NCBI RefSeq assembly: GCF_042680805.1
Contig: NZ_JBHUEM010000055.1
Coordinates: 124,001 to 188,000 of the forward strand
DNA length: 64,000 nt
DNA from: Bacillus_CJ salitolerans
GTDB taxonomy: Bacteria; Bacillota; Bacilli; Bacillales; SA4
Reading direction: 5' to 3'
In this document: in pieces, positions 39,643-48,918 of the stretch
How positions within the stretch are numbered: position 1 is the stretch's first letter
Layout: every line of letters begins with the position of its first letter
Notes under the pieces: generated by a model
The model's input: the letters and a program-made list of their open reading frames with translations, nothing else
Databases searched by the model: none
What the model was told of the DNA's origin: nothing
Program-made: the position numbers and the translations under genes

Positions 39643-41541
39643 ATGAAATACAGGGGAAGAATCTACACATTTTCAGCAGTACTGATTTTTGGAATGTATA
39701 TATTTTTAGGGCATTACTATCTTCACGAACTAGATTCTTTTATTCCATTCCATGAACCTATTATGCTCACAATCGGCCTCTTCATTTCATATGTACTCGG
39801 GAGAAATTTTGATATAAAAACATATAACCATGAGAAAAAACTCATAGAAAAACAATTAGAATTAAAAAAACTAAATGACCAACTCTATCATGTATTTCAC
39901 AATGTTGATGCGGGAATTTGGATATTTGATGTCCAAGAGGAAAAAATCCAAGTTTCTTCAGGAACAGGCAAAATATATGGCGTAAATCCAGAAGCGTTTT
40001 CGAAGAATATTACGTTGTGGAAAGAAGTTGTACACCCCGAAGATGTAACGATTATAAATGAAATAGAAGAAACCCTTAGTGCTGGGCAAAGTAGTGTCTT
40101 TGAATATCGTATTATACGTCCAAATGGTGAGGTTCGCTGGGTGGAAGCTCGTTCAACTCCTACATTGGATGAAAATATGAACGTATCCATAGTATATGGT
40201 GTCGTTTTTGATATTACCGATAAAAAAGAAACAGAAAAAGAAATTGAATATATGGCTTATCATGATATGTTGACTGGATTGCCTAATCGATATATGTACA
40301 ACCAATATCTAGCTAAATCCTTAAGTCGTTGCATACGAAATCATAGACAATTGGCGATCATGTTACTAGATTTAGACCGTTTTAAATTCGTGAATGATAC
40401 GATGGGTCATGAGTTTGGGGATGTTTTACTACAGCAAGTATCCGAGAGATTAGTGAAAAGTGTTCGTGAGGGTGATTTAGTCGCACGCCAAGGAGGCGAT
40501 GAATTTATCATATTGATGGAAGAGGTTAATGAGACTCAAGTTAGAGAAATAGCAGAAAAAATCTTAAATAGTTTTAGTACACCTTTCACCTTAAATGAGG
40601 AGGATTTTTTTACGTCTCCAAGTATTGGAATTAGCTTGTTTCCCGCAGATGGACAGAATATTAACACCTTGATTAAACATGCTGATACCGCTATGTATCT
40701 AGCCAAGAAGCGTGGCAAAAATAACTATCAGTTTTATATACAAGAAGATCAGAATATCCTAGATCGAAAAACAAGAATAGAACAAGGTTTGAAAAAAGGA
40801 CTCTATAATAATGAATTTTACCTGCAATATCAGCCTAAGGTTAACTTGGAAACGGGTGAAGTATATGGCGCGGAGGCACTACTCAGGTGGCAACACCCAG
40901 AACTTGGTGTAATATCCCCAGTAGAGTTTATTCCGATTGCTGAAGAAACGGGAATGATTATTCCTCTTGGTAAATGGATTCTAAGAAATGCATGTAAACA
41001 AAATAAAAGTTGGCAACAATCTTTTGGTAGTAGGATAGAAATGGCAGTAAATATTTCCTCTTTACAATTTGAAGACAGCCAATTTATAGAAACTGTAAAA
41101 GAAATTCTAGAGGAAAGCCAATTGTCACCTCAATATTTGGGACTAGAGATAACGGAAAGTGTCATGCAAAATATCGATTATTCTTCTTGTATCATTCAGG
41201 AGTTGAAAAATCTTGGGATCAAAATATCCATTGATGATTTTGGTACTGGCTACTCATCATTGAGTGTGTTAAATCAGTTACCGATTGATGTCGTGAAAAT
41301 CGATAAATCATTTGTAAATGAGATTATGACAAATTCTAATACGGCATCATTGGTAAAAACGATTATTGAGATGGGAGATAACTTTAAATTTGATTTAGTT
41401 GCAGAAGGTATTGAAAATAAACAACAGGCAGAGTTCTTAATTCAAAATGGTTGTCAATTTGGCCAAGGGTATTATTATAGTAAACCACTTCCAGCTAATG
41501 AGTTTGAAAAATTATATTTTAAAAGCTCCATGTCGGATTAA
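39643..41541 (+). CDS. membrane PAS-GGDEF-EAL protein (c-di-GMP turnover)
   Basis: 632 residues. Two N-terminal transmembrane helices (~8-27 and ~38-55), PAS domain ~80-200 (with the PAC part WVEARSTPTLDE, VYGVVFDITDKKE), GGDEF domain ~205-365 (ARQGGDEFIIL) and EAL domain ~380-625 (GAEALLRWQHPE, ITESVMQNI, SIDDFGTGYSSL, VKIDKSF, AEGIE). Both catalytic signatures are intact, so it could be cyclase, phosphodiesterase or both. A GEMM-I riboswitch in the same window gives c-di-GMP a visible local target. ATG has GGGGG upstream. Confidence 0.92.
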   Translation: MKYRGRIYTFSAVLIFGMYIFLGHYYLHELDSFIPFHEPIMLTIGLFISYVLGRNFDIKTYNHEKKLIEKQLELKKLNDQLYHVFHNVDAGIWIFDVQEEKIQVSSGTGKIYGVNPEAFSKNITLWKEVVHPEDVTIINEIEETLSAGQSSVFEYRIIRPNGEVRWVEARSTPTLDENMNVSIVYGVVFDITDKKETEKEIEYMAYHDMLTGLPNRYMYNQYLAKSLSRCIRNHRQLAIMLLDLDRFKFVNDTMGHEFGDVLLQQVSERLVKSVREGDLVARQGGDEFIILMEEVNETQVREIAEKILNSFSTPFTLNEEDFFTSPSIGISLFPADGQNINTLIKHADTAMYLAKKRGKNNYQFYIQEDQNILDRKTRIEQGLKKGLYNNEFYLQYQPKVNLETGEVYGAEALLRWQHPELGVISPVEFIPIAEETGMIIPLGKWILRNACKQNKSWQQSFGSRIEMAVNISSLQFEDSQFIETVKEILEESQLSPQYLGLEITESVMQNIDYSSCIIQELKNLGIKISIDDFGTGYSSLSVLNQLPIDVVKIDKSFVNEIMTNSNTASLVKTIIEMGDNFKFDLVAEGIENKQQAEFLIQNGCQFGQGYYYSKPLPANEFEKLYFKSSMSD

Positions 41542-41549
41542 TTGAGGGA

Positions 41550-41578
41550 ATTTGGACGTTTCGTCCATTTTTTTTTGT
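41550..41578 (+). terminator. terminator of the GGDEF-EAL gene
   Basis: TTGGACG/CGTCCA stem around TTT, then T9. Confidence 0.75.
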
Positions 41579-41650
41579 AAGTTAGGAAAGTTACAGGTGT
41601 TTAGTTTATATACTGTTACTCTAAATCCAGCTCTAGCGCCCAGCCAAGAT
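41579..41650. repeat. ~70-bp dispersed repeat, copy 1
   Basis: The stretch with GGTGTTTAGTTTATA, TGTTACT, CTAAATCCAGCTCTAGC and CCCAGCCAAGATGA is repeated at 42498-42570. The CCAGCTC-AGCGCC core resembles a common Bacillaceae intergenic repeat. Each copy follows a terminator. Confidence 0.6.
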
Positions 41651-41902
41651 GAAATGGCGACGATCTTTGCCAGTTCATCCTACTCGAGGGGGAAAAAGAA
41701 AAATCCTTTTTTCCTTGATCAAATAACCTGTTTTGAATAAAAGGAAAAACCACTTTTTTTTCGAAACAGAACATTTGTTCTACCTGAGGCTAAACGGGGC
41801 GCATGCGCCTTTTGTTCCAAAAATGATATAAAAACGAGGATACGGAGCAACATCAATGGATATCTTATTATCATGTACTAAGCAAAATAAAGGATGGTTA
41901 CC

Positions 41903-42481
41903 TTGGCAGATCGTAGACTGGAGCATTTTAATAAGGCAGTAGAGCTTCGAAAAGAGTCGACTGAAGCCTTTTGGGAATATTGGCATGAGTTTGCTATTTA
42001 TACGAGTCTAGAATTTTGGATCATGGTTTCGATACTTGTCGTTCCACTCATCATTTTGTGTTTCAAAATTGATAAGAGTAAGATCTTCTTAATTGGATTT
42101 TTTGGTTACAGTATACATGTGATTTTTGCATACACGGATAGTTACGGAATAGGCGAAGGGCTCTGGAATTATCCATTTCAAGTAATTCCAGCTTTGCCTA
42201 GTTTATCGTTAGATTCAAGTCTTGTACCGGTTGCGTTTATGCTCCTCTACCAATGGTGCTTACATCATAAGAAGAATTATTATATGTATGCCGTGATCCT
42301 ATCTGCAGTATTTTCCTTTGCCTTTAAACCCATCATAGTCGCAATGGGAATGTTTGTGATGTATGAGAAGATCAACTATCTCCATCTATTTATCGCCTAT
42401 GTTGGTGTAGCCTTTTTAGCAAAGATACTGACAAATGTATTTCTATGGATGGAGAAAAAATTTAAAAAGCCAGCATCGTGA
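41903..42481 (+). CDS. CBO0543-family membrane protein
   Basis: About 192 residues: a charged N-terminal helix (RLEHFNKAVELRKESTEAFW) and then five to six transmembrane helices, with the family pattern FWIMVSILVVPLIILCFKID followed by SYGIGEGLWNYPFQVIPALP and LVPVAFMLLYQW. TTG 41903 is chosen since AAGGATGG lies just upstream. A paralogue is at 46746, and more distant relatives are at 53802-54763. Function unknown. Confidence 0.7.
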   Translation: MADRRLEHFNKAVELRKESTEAFWEYWHEFAIYTSLEFWIMVSILVVPLIILCFKIDKSKIFLIGFFGYSIHVIFAYTDSYGIGEGLWNYPFQVIPALPSLSLDSSLVPVAFMLLYQWCLHHKKNYYMYAVILSAVFSFAFKPIIVAMGMFVMYEKINYLHLFIAYVGVAFLAKILTNVFLWMEKKFKKPAS

Positions 42482-42497
42482 TGCTGGTTTTTTGTTA
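42466..42497 (+). terminator. terminator overlapping the gene end
   Basis: AAAGCCAGCATC and GATGCTGGTTT flank GT; T-rich tail. The stop codon lies inside the stem loop. Confidence 0.8.
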
Positions 42498-42570
42498 AGT
42501 TAAGTTTCTGGTGTATAGTTTATACAATGTTACTTGCTAAATCCAGCTCCAGCACCCAACTAAGACGAAT
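42498..42570. repeat. ~70-bp dispersed repeat, copy 2
   Basis: Related to 41579-41650: GTGTATAGTTTATACAATG, CTAAATCCAGCTCCAGC, ACCCAACTAAGACGA. Confidence 0.6.
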
Positions 42571-42668
42571 CGTTCTGTTTGTGATTCGTAATCTTTTGTC
42601 TCGACAGATTTTACTCTTCAAAACGTTTCATTACTATCGCCTTCAAATTTGTTTGCTATATCTTTTTG

Positions 42669-44069
42669 CTAGACAAAAATGCTTTCTTTATAACTTCTTA
42701 GATACTCAATAAACACATCTTTAATCATCACTGATTTGCCAATATCGAGCATTTTACATCCTTTCACAGAAGGATATCCGCAAACCTCTTCATACAACAT
42801 CGGTGTACCAGTTCCAACACGATATATGTTCTCTCTTAGTAGCGGTTTACCGTGTATTTTTATGTTGAAAATATTACCGTGCTTGTGTTCCCAAGTTACT
42901 CCTGAGAATCCCAACGTTCCAAACGCAATGCCGTGTGGTCGGAATCCATTTCCGTATATCTTTTTTGAAATAATCTCATCTTTATAGCTATCAATAATCA
43001 GACCTTCTATTTGTTGTCCAGTCAATTCAATTAATACAGGTGAATGCATGCTTTTACATAAGTCAAAAATGGCCCCTTTTGTGATTGGTCCATGCTCCAA
43101 ACCCCCAAGAGCTGCTCCACCATACATCACTCCAATATCCGCATTCCAATAATCCTGCACTCCACTAGCCATTAGAGTAATCATTTCCTTATGCGTAAGG
43201 GGATGATCAAAGCTACATAAAACTTCAGACATAAATTTTCTAGTTTGTTCTCGTCCCCTTTCAACTATCGATAACATATCGAGATCTACTTCTAGCTCAT
43301 CTGAAATTTCTATTAATTTGCCATTATAGGTATCTATTTTTCTATTCGTAATGTCGTACTCTAGGCGGAGTTCCCCAACGTATCGTCCATGTGAACCTGC
43401 CTGTACAATTATGACATCTGATACAACGATTGGTTCTTCCAGTATAGTGTGGCTATGAGCACCAACAATTACATCGACGATACCACTTAATCCTTTTGCT
43501 AGTTCTAAGTCTGTATCATACCCCATATGTGAAAGATAAATGATTAAATTTGCACCGTTTGCTTTTAGCTGGTAAACTGCTGATTTTACAGAATCTAATG
43601 TATCACGGTTTAGAAATTCATGCTTATTTTCATATAGATCTCCATATTGGTCAGTAGTTCCTACCATTCCAATTTTTAAATTGTCCCCTATTTCTACTAT
43701 ATGATATTCCTTTGTACCACCTATAGGAGTACCATCCTGTTCAACTAAATTTGCTAGTAACCAAGGGACTTTAGATTCAATGCTAAGACTGCGAATTAAT
43801 TCAGGTGTTGATCGTAACAACTCATTATTACCAACAGACATTGCATGATAACCTAAATTCTGAATCATTTCCAAGTGAATTCGTCCTTGTGTAGCTAAAC
43901 ATTCATTGATACTCATATCCATATGGTCCCCACCATCTACTAATAGATAATGTTCATTTTGGGCTTCTAGCTCTTTTATCCGTTTTTTTATATAACCTGC
44001 TTGCCTAATTAATTGATCATAGCTCCCATGAAGATCATTTGTATGTAAAAGTGTAATGTTTTTTTTCAT
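42669..44069 (-). CDS. yunD: 5'-nucleotidase/metallophosphoesterase, YunD-like
   Basis: About 466 residues. N-terminal calcineurin-like phosphoesterase with LLHTNDLHGSYDQL, LLVDGGDHMD, SVGNNEL, YLSHMGYDTD and IVGAHSHTI as metal ligands. The C-terminal 5'-nucleotidase domain (from ~270) binds the nucleotide. No signal peptide, as in the cytoplasmic YunD. The internal ATG at 44069 has GGGGAAG upstream. Monocistronic. Confidence 0.85.
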   Translation of the reverse strand: MKKNITLLHTNDLHGSYDQLIRQAGYIKKRIKELEAQNEHYLLVDGGDHMDMSINECLATQGRIHLEMIQNLGYHAMSVGNNELLRSTPELIRSLSIESKVPWLLANLVEQDGTPIGGTKEYHIVEIGDNLKIGMVGTTDQYGDLYENKHEFLNRDTLDSVKSAVYQLKANGANLIIYLSHMGYDTDLELAKGLSGIVDVIVGAHSHTILEEPIVVSDVIIVQAGSHGRYVGELRLEYDITNRKIDTYNGKLIEISDELEVDLDMLSIVERGREQTRKFMSEVLCSFDHPLTHKEMITLMASGVQDYWNADIGVMYGGAALGGLEHGPITKGAIFDLCKSMHSPVLIELTGQQIEGLIIDSYKDEIISKKIYGNGFRPHGIAFGTLGFSGVTWEHKHGNIFNIKIHGKPLLRENIYRVGTGTPMLYEEVCGYPSVKGCKMLDIGKSVMIKDVFIEYLRSYKESIFV

Positions 44070-44154
44070 TGAATCTTCCCCTTGCATGACGAATGGTTTA
44101 CTTATAACAATCCATATTATACCAGATTAGTAGTATGGAAAAACTCTCTATATA

Positions 44155-44196
44155 CAAAAAAGGGGAACAGTTATGACTCACTGTTCCTCAATCCAT
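44155..44196 (-). terminator. terminator of the yraG-yraD operon
   Basis: GGGGAACAG pairs with CTGTTCCTC. Read on the minus strand, T6 follows. Confidence 0.8.
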
Positions 44197-44198
44197 AA

Positions 44199-44498
44199 TT
44201 ATAAAGTCGGCAAATTCAGTGCTGTATCTATGTTTTGCAAATTTAACTTGATTTGCTCGTCTGTATTCCAAGCATGATACCAGCCTTTTTCCGTCATATA
44301 AGTGGAGATTTGTTCGTGCATATCAAGGGCTTCTTCTAAATGACGGATAAGGATTTCTTTTACTTCTGGTGTACCAGCTTCAGTAACGGCCATCGCGTAA
44401 TTTCGAACACCACTTTTTGCAGAGATAAGTAGGTCCATTGCAATAACTTGGTCTGTTAATACATTCATACCGGTTAAGTATTCGATTATTGCATTCAT
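44199..44498 (-). CDS. yraD: CotF-like spore coat protein YraD
   Basis: 99 residues of the CotF C-terminal family: NVLTDQVIAMDLLISAKSGV, RNYAMAVTEAGTPEVKEILI, HLEEALDMHEQISTYM and KGWYHAW. It is the last gene of a five-gene cluster with the same order as yraG-yraF-adhB-yraE-yraD of B. subtilis. Confidence 0.85.
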   Translation of the reverse strand: MNAIIEYLTGMNVLTDQVIAMDLLISAKSGVRNYAMAVTEAGTPEVKEILIRHLEEALDMHEQISTYMTEKGWYHAWNTDEQIKLNLQNIDTALNLPTL

Positions 44499-44512
44499 GT
44501 TTCATCATCTCC

Positions 44513-44710
44513 TCATTCGTGCTTTGCTTTGGATAAGATAGAAGAAAATTCTTTCAGCTGCCTAGTCGAGATATCAACATCTTGCTGCATAATGTCTTTT
44601 AGCTTCTCATCTGATACGAGAGCTTTCATTGTTTTTGACTTGGTCAAACAAAGCGTCTTAAATGCAGCCATTTCCTGTACCTCAAGCACTTCATGTAATC
44701 CATAATTCAT
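44513..44710 (-). CDS. yraE: CotF-like spore coat protein YraE
   Basis: 65 residues counted from ATG 44710, which has GGAGG upstream; the longer frame overlaps adhB without a ribosome binding site. It corresponds to the N-terminal half of CotF (LHEVLEVQEMAAFKTLCLTK, VSDEKLKDIMQQDVDIST). YraD carries the other half. Confidence 0.8.
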   Translation of the reverse strand: MNYGLHEVLEVQEMAAFKTLCLTKSKTMKALVSDEKLKDIMQQDVDISTRQLKEFSSILSKAKHE

Positions 44711-44727
44711 ATAATTGCCTCCTTCGT

Positions 44728-45864
44728 TTACGGCTTTAACACAACTTTTATACAATTATCCATTTTCGTATCAAAAATTTCATAACCATGCTTCGCTTCA
44801 CTTAGTGGAAGAACATGACTTACCACATCACCGGGGTCAATTTTTCCGGTTGTCACTAATTCAAACATATACGGCATGTAGTGAATGACAGGTGCTTGTC
44901 CAGACCGGATATTGACGTTTCGTTGCATAATATCTCCTAGCGGGAAGCCATTGTAACGGCCGCCATAAATGCCTGTGATTTGAATGGTTCCACCTTTTCG
45001 GACGGCTTGTGATGCCATAATAATCGGATTTAAGGTACCGCCTTGAAGTCTCATTCCACTAGCAAGAAACTCTAAGTCGTTCATTTTGCCATCCATCCCG
45101 ACAGCATCAATCACAACACCCGCCCCGCCCTTTGTGATTTCCTTTAGGTGATTGCCGACATTTTCGAAGTTTTCAAAGTTTATGATTTCTACATTATTTG
45201 TCCGTTTTGCGTGCTGTAATCTATAGTCTACATAATCAACCGCAATGACGCGCTTTGCTCCTTTAAGCCAGCAGAACTTTTGGGCAAACAAGCCAACAGG
45301 ACCACATCCAAGAACGATAACAGTATCTCCATCCTTAACACCTGCATTGTCCACACTCCAAAACCCAGTTGTCATAGCATCAGATATAACACTAAGTTTT
45401 TCGTCAGGCTCTTCACATGTTTCAGGAATTTTAAAATGAGTAAAATTAGCAAACGGTACTCTTAAATATTCTGCTTGGCCACCAGGATAACCACCTGTAT
45501 TTCCTGAATATCCGAAATAAGCGCCCATTTCTCCATTATCATTCGCATTGTCGCACTGGCTCTCTAGTTGACTTTTACAGTAAAAGCATTCGCCACATGC
45601 AATATTAAATGGGATGATGACGCGGTCCCCCTTTTTCACCTTTGTCACTTCTGGCCCGACCTCTTCAACAATTCCCATAGGTTCATGACCAATCACATAG
45701 TCTTCTTGGAGGTTAGGGATTAAGCCATGGATTAAATGTAAGTCAGATCCGCATATTGCGGTACTTGTTACTTTCACAATCATGTCATCTGGTTTTTGGA
45801 TCTTTGGATCTTCAACTTCTTTCACGACGACATTTTTGACGCCTTGATAGGTTACAGCCTTCAT
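44728..45864 (-). CDS. adhB: zinc-dependent alcohol dehydrogenase AdhB
   Basis: 378 residues, medium-chain dehydrogenase. Catalytic zinc site in ICGSDLHLIHG and GHEPMGIVEEVG, structural zinc cysteines in CGECFYCKSQLESQC, and the NAD-binding GCGPVGLFAQ followed by AVDYVDYRL. It resembles glutathione-independent formaldehyde/alcohol dehydrogenases. It lies inside a spore coat gene cluster, so a detoxifying or coat-associated role during sporulation is likely. Confidence 0.88.
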   Translation of the reverse strand: MKAVTYQGVKNVVVKEVEDPKIQKPDDMIVKVTSTAICGSDLHLIHGLIPNLQEDYVIGHEPMGIVEEVGPEVTKVKKGDRVIIPFNIACGECFYCKSQLESQCDNANDNGEMGAYFGYSGNTGGYPGGQAEYLRVPFANFTHFKIPETCEEPDEKLSVISDAMTTGFWSVDNAGVKDGDTVIVLGCGPVGLFAQKFCWLKGAKRVIAVDYVDYRLQHAKRTNNVEIINFENFENVGNHLKEITKGGAGVVIDAVGMDGKMNDLEFLASGMRLQGGTLNPIIMASQAVRKGGTIQITGIYGGRYNGFPLGDIMQRNVNIRSGQAPVIHYMPYMFELVTTGKIDPGDVVSHVLPLSEAKHGYEIFDTKMDNCIKVVLKP

Positions 45865-45881
45865 CTCTTCAACCTCCCATG

Positions 45882-46250
45882 TTAGTGTTCATCAGGTGTC
45901 CGATCAAACATGCCTTTTCGATTTGTTTCACCAGGGAATAGATTCATGTTACCAATCATCCTTGTATTTTTTGCAGAAAGCTGATCAAGCTTGTACTGTT
46001 CACGTAGCTCATATGGATGGAACCATTTTTTTTCGATCATAAGCTCAGTAATTTCTTGATGCATCGCAATTCCTTGCATGAGTTGCTTCCTCAAAACGGC
46101 TCTAAGATCAGGTGATGCAGTTTCGGTTAAGGCCACAGCAATATTTCTTACTCCTTCTTTCGTGCGAATGAGAAAATCCACAGCAAAGGTTGTATCAGCA
46201 AGCTCGGGCATATTTAGGGCATTGATAGGATCTAAATAATCTTGGTTCAT
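45882..46250 (-). CDS. yraF: CotF-like spore coat protein YraF
   Basis: About 122 residues from ATG 46250 (AAGGAAGG upstream). CotF pattern: LADTTFAVDFLIRTKEGVRN, IAVALTETASPDLRAVLRKQ, MHQEITELMIEKKWFHPYEL. Second gene of the cluster. Confidence 0.85.
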   Translation of the reverse strand: MNQDYLDPINALNMPELADTTFAVDFLIRTKEGVRNIAVALTETASPDLRAVLRKQLMQGIAMHQEITELMIEKKWFHPYELREQYKLDQLSAKNTRMIGNMNLFPGETNRKGMFDRTPDEH

Positions 46251-46264
46251 GAGTTTCCTTCCTT

Positions 46265-46510
46265 TCAATTAATAATCGGCGTGGGGCGGCTTTCAGGAAC
46301 TGGTGCTTCAAAAGGTGAACGTTTATAGATTTCCTGCAGCTCAGCAAGATCCTGTATGGATTGTTCTACATCCTTTTGCATTAGTTTTTTTAGATCTTGG
46401 TCAAAAACAAGTCCTTGCATTAACTTTGACTTTGCAATACAAAGTGTTTTGAAGTTTACAATCTCATGTAGGTCGACCGACTCATGTGCGGCTAATGTTT
46501 GTTTGTCCAT
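46265..46510 (-). CDS. yraG: CotF-like spore coat protein YraG
   Basis: 81 residues, CotF N-terminal half (DLHEIVNFKTLCIAKSKLMQ, FDQDLKKLMQKDVEQSIQDL). GGGAGG precedes the ATG. First gene of the operon; a sporulation-specific sigma promoter is expected upstream but was not identified with confidence. Confidence 0.83.
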   Translation of the reverse strand: MDKQTLAAHESVDLHEIVNFKTLCIAKSKLMQGLVFDQDLKKLMQKDVEQSIQDLAELQEIYKRSPFEAPVPESRPTPIIN

Positions 46511-46745
46511 TTCTTGGACCTCCCTTACTGTAAATTGCTTTTGTTATTTTCCCCTTTGCAGCTGGTTACACTACTGAGAATTTTTTCAAGTAACATAAAG
46601 TCCGAAAATGTCCCCGAAAACGAGCTTCCTGGATGTTGGGCAGGTGATTCACCCCAAAATGTCCAATGGGATCACAATCGCGGACCTTTCAGAGGACGTT
46701 GGGACAATGTCCAAGAGCTCTTTTTATTCGAAATCCTTTAACGCC

Positions 46746-47366
46746 TCAGCTCGTACTGTCATGAAATGTATGGGTGGGGGTAGTGACTTTATTTACAATA
46801 AATAAGTGAAATACTCGAACGATCATCGAAAGAATGAAAAACCAAATAAACGAAATAAGATGTGACCATGGTATGCTTCCATTAAGAAACCGAAGCATGT
46901 GAAAGTGTTCAAAAAAGGGCTCGATCACATAGGAGAAAACAGCAGCCACTATCACTGAGAGAATGATAAAATTTGTCCATCTTCTACTATATTGATATAG
47001 AAGCATATAGGTGACTGGGATAACGGCCATATCTGCAGGAACTAAAGGTGGCATTAAATGCGTGAGTTTAAGCGGGTAGGCCCATATGCTTAATGAAACG
47101 CCAAGAACATCTAGAATCGTCGCAATCACTAACCACCAAAAGCCAAAGGTCATAATTTCAAAAAAACGTGTTTTATCGACAAGAATCCACCAAATAACCC
47201 ATGGGATTATCGTAGAGAATAAAAGAAACCACCACTGCCAAGAGAATAAGACATTTTCAGACCAGTACGCATGCTCTAGCTTATTTAGGATTTCTCGTGT
47301 CGCTTCAATCTCATTGTAAGTGGATGAGTTTAATAAACTTAACTTGTATATGAGCGAATCGTTCAT
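46746..47366 (-). CDS. CBO0543-family membrane protein
   Basis: 206 residues, charged N-terminal helix (STYNEIEATREILNKLEHAY) and then five to six transmembrane helices with WQWWFLLFSTIIPWVIWWIL, SIWAYPLKLTHLMPPLVPAD and VTYMLLYQY. The pattern matches the gene at 41903. Function unknown. Confidence 0.7.
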   Translation of the reverse strand: MNDSLIYKLSLLNSSTYNEIEATREILNKLEHAYWSENVLFSWQWWFLLFSTIIPWVIWWILVDKTRFFEIMTFGFWWLVIATILDVLGVSLSIWAYPLKLTHLMPPLVPADMAVIPVTYMLLYQYSRRWTNFIILSVIVAAVFSYVIEPFFEHFHMLRFLNGSIPWSHLISFIWFFILSMIVRVFHLFIVNKVTTPTHTFHDSTS

Positions 47367-47629
47367 TCACTTTTACCCCCCTTATAACATGGTCTTACCT
47401 ATAGTTTTTGTCATTTTAATAAAATCAAACAAAAATATGTAAGAATGGTAAAAAAACCTAATGCTTGTTGAATTTATTACTCTCATTTGTTATTCCTTTG
47501 AAAAAGGGAGCCACATAAAAATGCCAATAATTGGTAATGTGAAGACTTACTTAGATTAGGTGGCAATAGGAAGTCGGGTACAAACATGTAGTTGTACGAC
47601 CTATACATTGTAAGGAAAGAAAACAAGAA

Positions 47630-47672
47630 AAAGGGCAGAACTGATTGTATCAGTTTGCCCTTTTATTATCAT
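47630..47672 (+). terminator. isolated hairpin terminator in a gene-free stretch
   Basis: AAAGGGCA-AACTGAT pairs with ATCAGTT-TGCCCTTT and is followed by TATTATC. No ORF is visible in 47370-47800, so the transcript it ends may be a small RNA. Confidence 0.55.
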
Positions 47673-47805
47673 TAATTACCATTGTTCAAACACCTTATAG
47701 TAGTGCTCAGTTAAATTATACCATATGCACCTTACTATTTTCAGTCTTGTTCTTCTTTATTTTCTTGGTAGTCTTAATAGAGCAAAGAAATGGAGGAGAT
47801 GATCG

Positions 47806-48324
47806 TTGGATTATAGGGTAAAGGAAAGAGAAGGTTTTGATGGGAGAGTCGGAGAGCTTGTTTCCATGCTGGAGTATTCACGAGAGATATTATTGGATGA
47901 TATAAAAGGTTTGGATCAGGGGGATTTAGATTATATAGCGTATGAAGGTGCTAACTCGATTGGTGCTCTGTTAGTGCATATCGTAGCAATTGAGTTTGTT
48001 CATCAAGTGATTACCTTTGAAAAGAGAGATCTAAATGAAACCGAACTTGCCTATTGGGAGTCCGCTTTGTTTCTAGGTGAAAAAGCAAAAGAGGCAATCA
48101 AAAACAAACCGATTGAATACTACGTAAACCTATTAAGTGAAACTCGGGAAACAACATTAGCACTTTTGCGCTCACAAAAAGAAGAGTGGTTATTTGAGGA
48201 ACATAAATGGGAGAATGGTGTTACTCATAATTATTACTGGCTCTGGTATCATGTCATGGAGGATGAAGTTAACCACCGTGGGCAGATTCGAATGATTAAG
48301 AAGATGCTGTTCAATACGCCATAA
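47806..48324 (+). CDS. DinB/DUF664 family protein
   Basis: 172 residues, four-helix DinB fold: three metal-binding His are visible at LLVHIVAIEF and in EDEVNHRGQI with HVMEDE between. These are thiol or small-molecule transferases of unknown substrate. TTG start with GGAGG upstream. Confidence 0.82.
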   Translation: MDYRVKEREGFDGRVGELVSMLEYSREILLDDIKGLDQGDLDYIAYEGANSIGALLVHIVAIEFVHQVITFEKRDLNETELAYWESALFLGEKAKEAIKNKPIEYYVNLLSETRETTLALLRSQKEEWLFEEHKWENGVTHNYYWLWYHVMEDEVNHRGQIRMIKKMLFNTP

Positions 48325-48336
48325 AAGATTAACGTG

Positions 48337-48370
48337 AAAAACATCTCTTAGGCAAAGAGATGTTTTTTGG
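48337..48370 (+). terminator. terminator after the DinB gene
   Basis: AAAACATCTCTT pairs with AAGAGATGTTTT. Confidence 0.85.
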
Positions 48371-48468
48371 TTGAAATAATTTAAATTTATTGTTTTAAAA
48401 TTAATAATTTTTGATAAACAATATAAAAATATTTAAGATAGACGTAACAACGGATGGTGAGGTGCTTT

Positions 48469-48672
48469 ATGAAAAAAGGAACGACTACATTTTTGAAAGC
48501 GGCTATTATAATCATTGGCTTTTTCGTGTTTGCTTTGTGCATCTGGGTGCCAGGGTTAGCGAGAAGCGCAGCAGAGCTGAATCCAGAGTATCCGTATTTA
48601 AAGATTCCGGTACTCGTCGGCCTGTACATTGCGGTGATTCCATTTTTTCTTTCTTTATACCTATTTGTTTGA
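48469..48672 (+). pseudogene. truncated DUF2975 gene
   Basis: 67 codons matching the first half of the DUF2975 protein at 3147 (TTFLKAAIIIIGFFVFALCI, YLKIPVLVGLYIAVIPFFLS). The frame then stops where the family continues with LYQAFKLL. Leader and ribosome binding site (GTGAGGTGCTTT) are the same as in the intact copy, and an AT-rich TTTATTG...TTAATAA inverted repeat lies upstream, but the HTH partner is absent. Confidence 0.75.
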
Positions 48673-48811
48673 CTACTAGGAGGGGTACTAATGTTTAATA
48701 AGAAGGTTAGAATTTATGGAATGATGATGACCTGTTTTGCCAGTGATTTTTATTTATTTTGATATAGACAGTCACAGGGAGGGGGACACTTACTACCACA
48801 GAATAAAAAAT

Positions 48812-48898
48812 TCAGTACCTTGCAATGAACAGTAGTGTATGATATATTGTTTTCGAAAGGTATTTTTTTAGTACAGTACTGTTTATTGCACAGTAGTG
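48812..48898. promoter_or_regulatory. PadR operator candidates
   Basis: Two related blocks, CAGTACCTTGCAATGAACAG then TAGTG, and CAGTACTGTTTATTGCACAG then TAGTG, lie before the PadR gene. The second holds the inverted repeat TACTGT-7-ACAGTA. Their repetition at a self-regulated promoter suggests PadR binding sites. Confidence 0.5.
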
Positions 48899-48918
48899 AA
48901 AAGAGGTGAAAATCCGCG

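Noticed and set aside
46577..46745. ORFs of 65-80 codons on the plus strand before the CBO0543 gene
   Set aside because: They overlap each other in different frames, lack ribosome binding sites and cover REP-like AATGTCC sequence.
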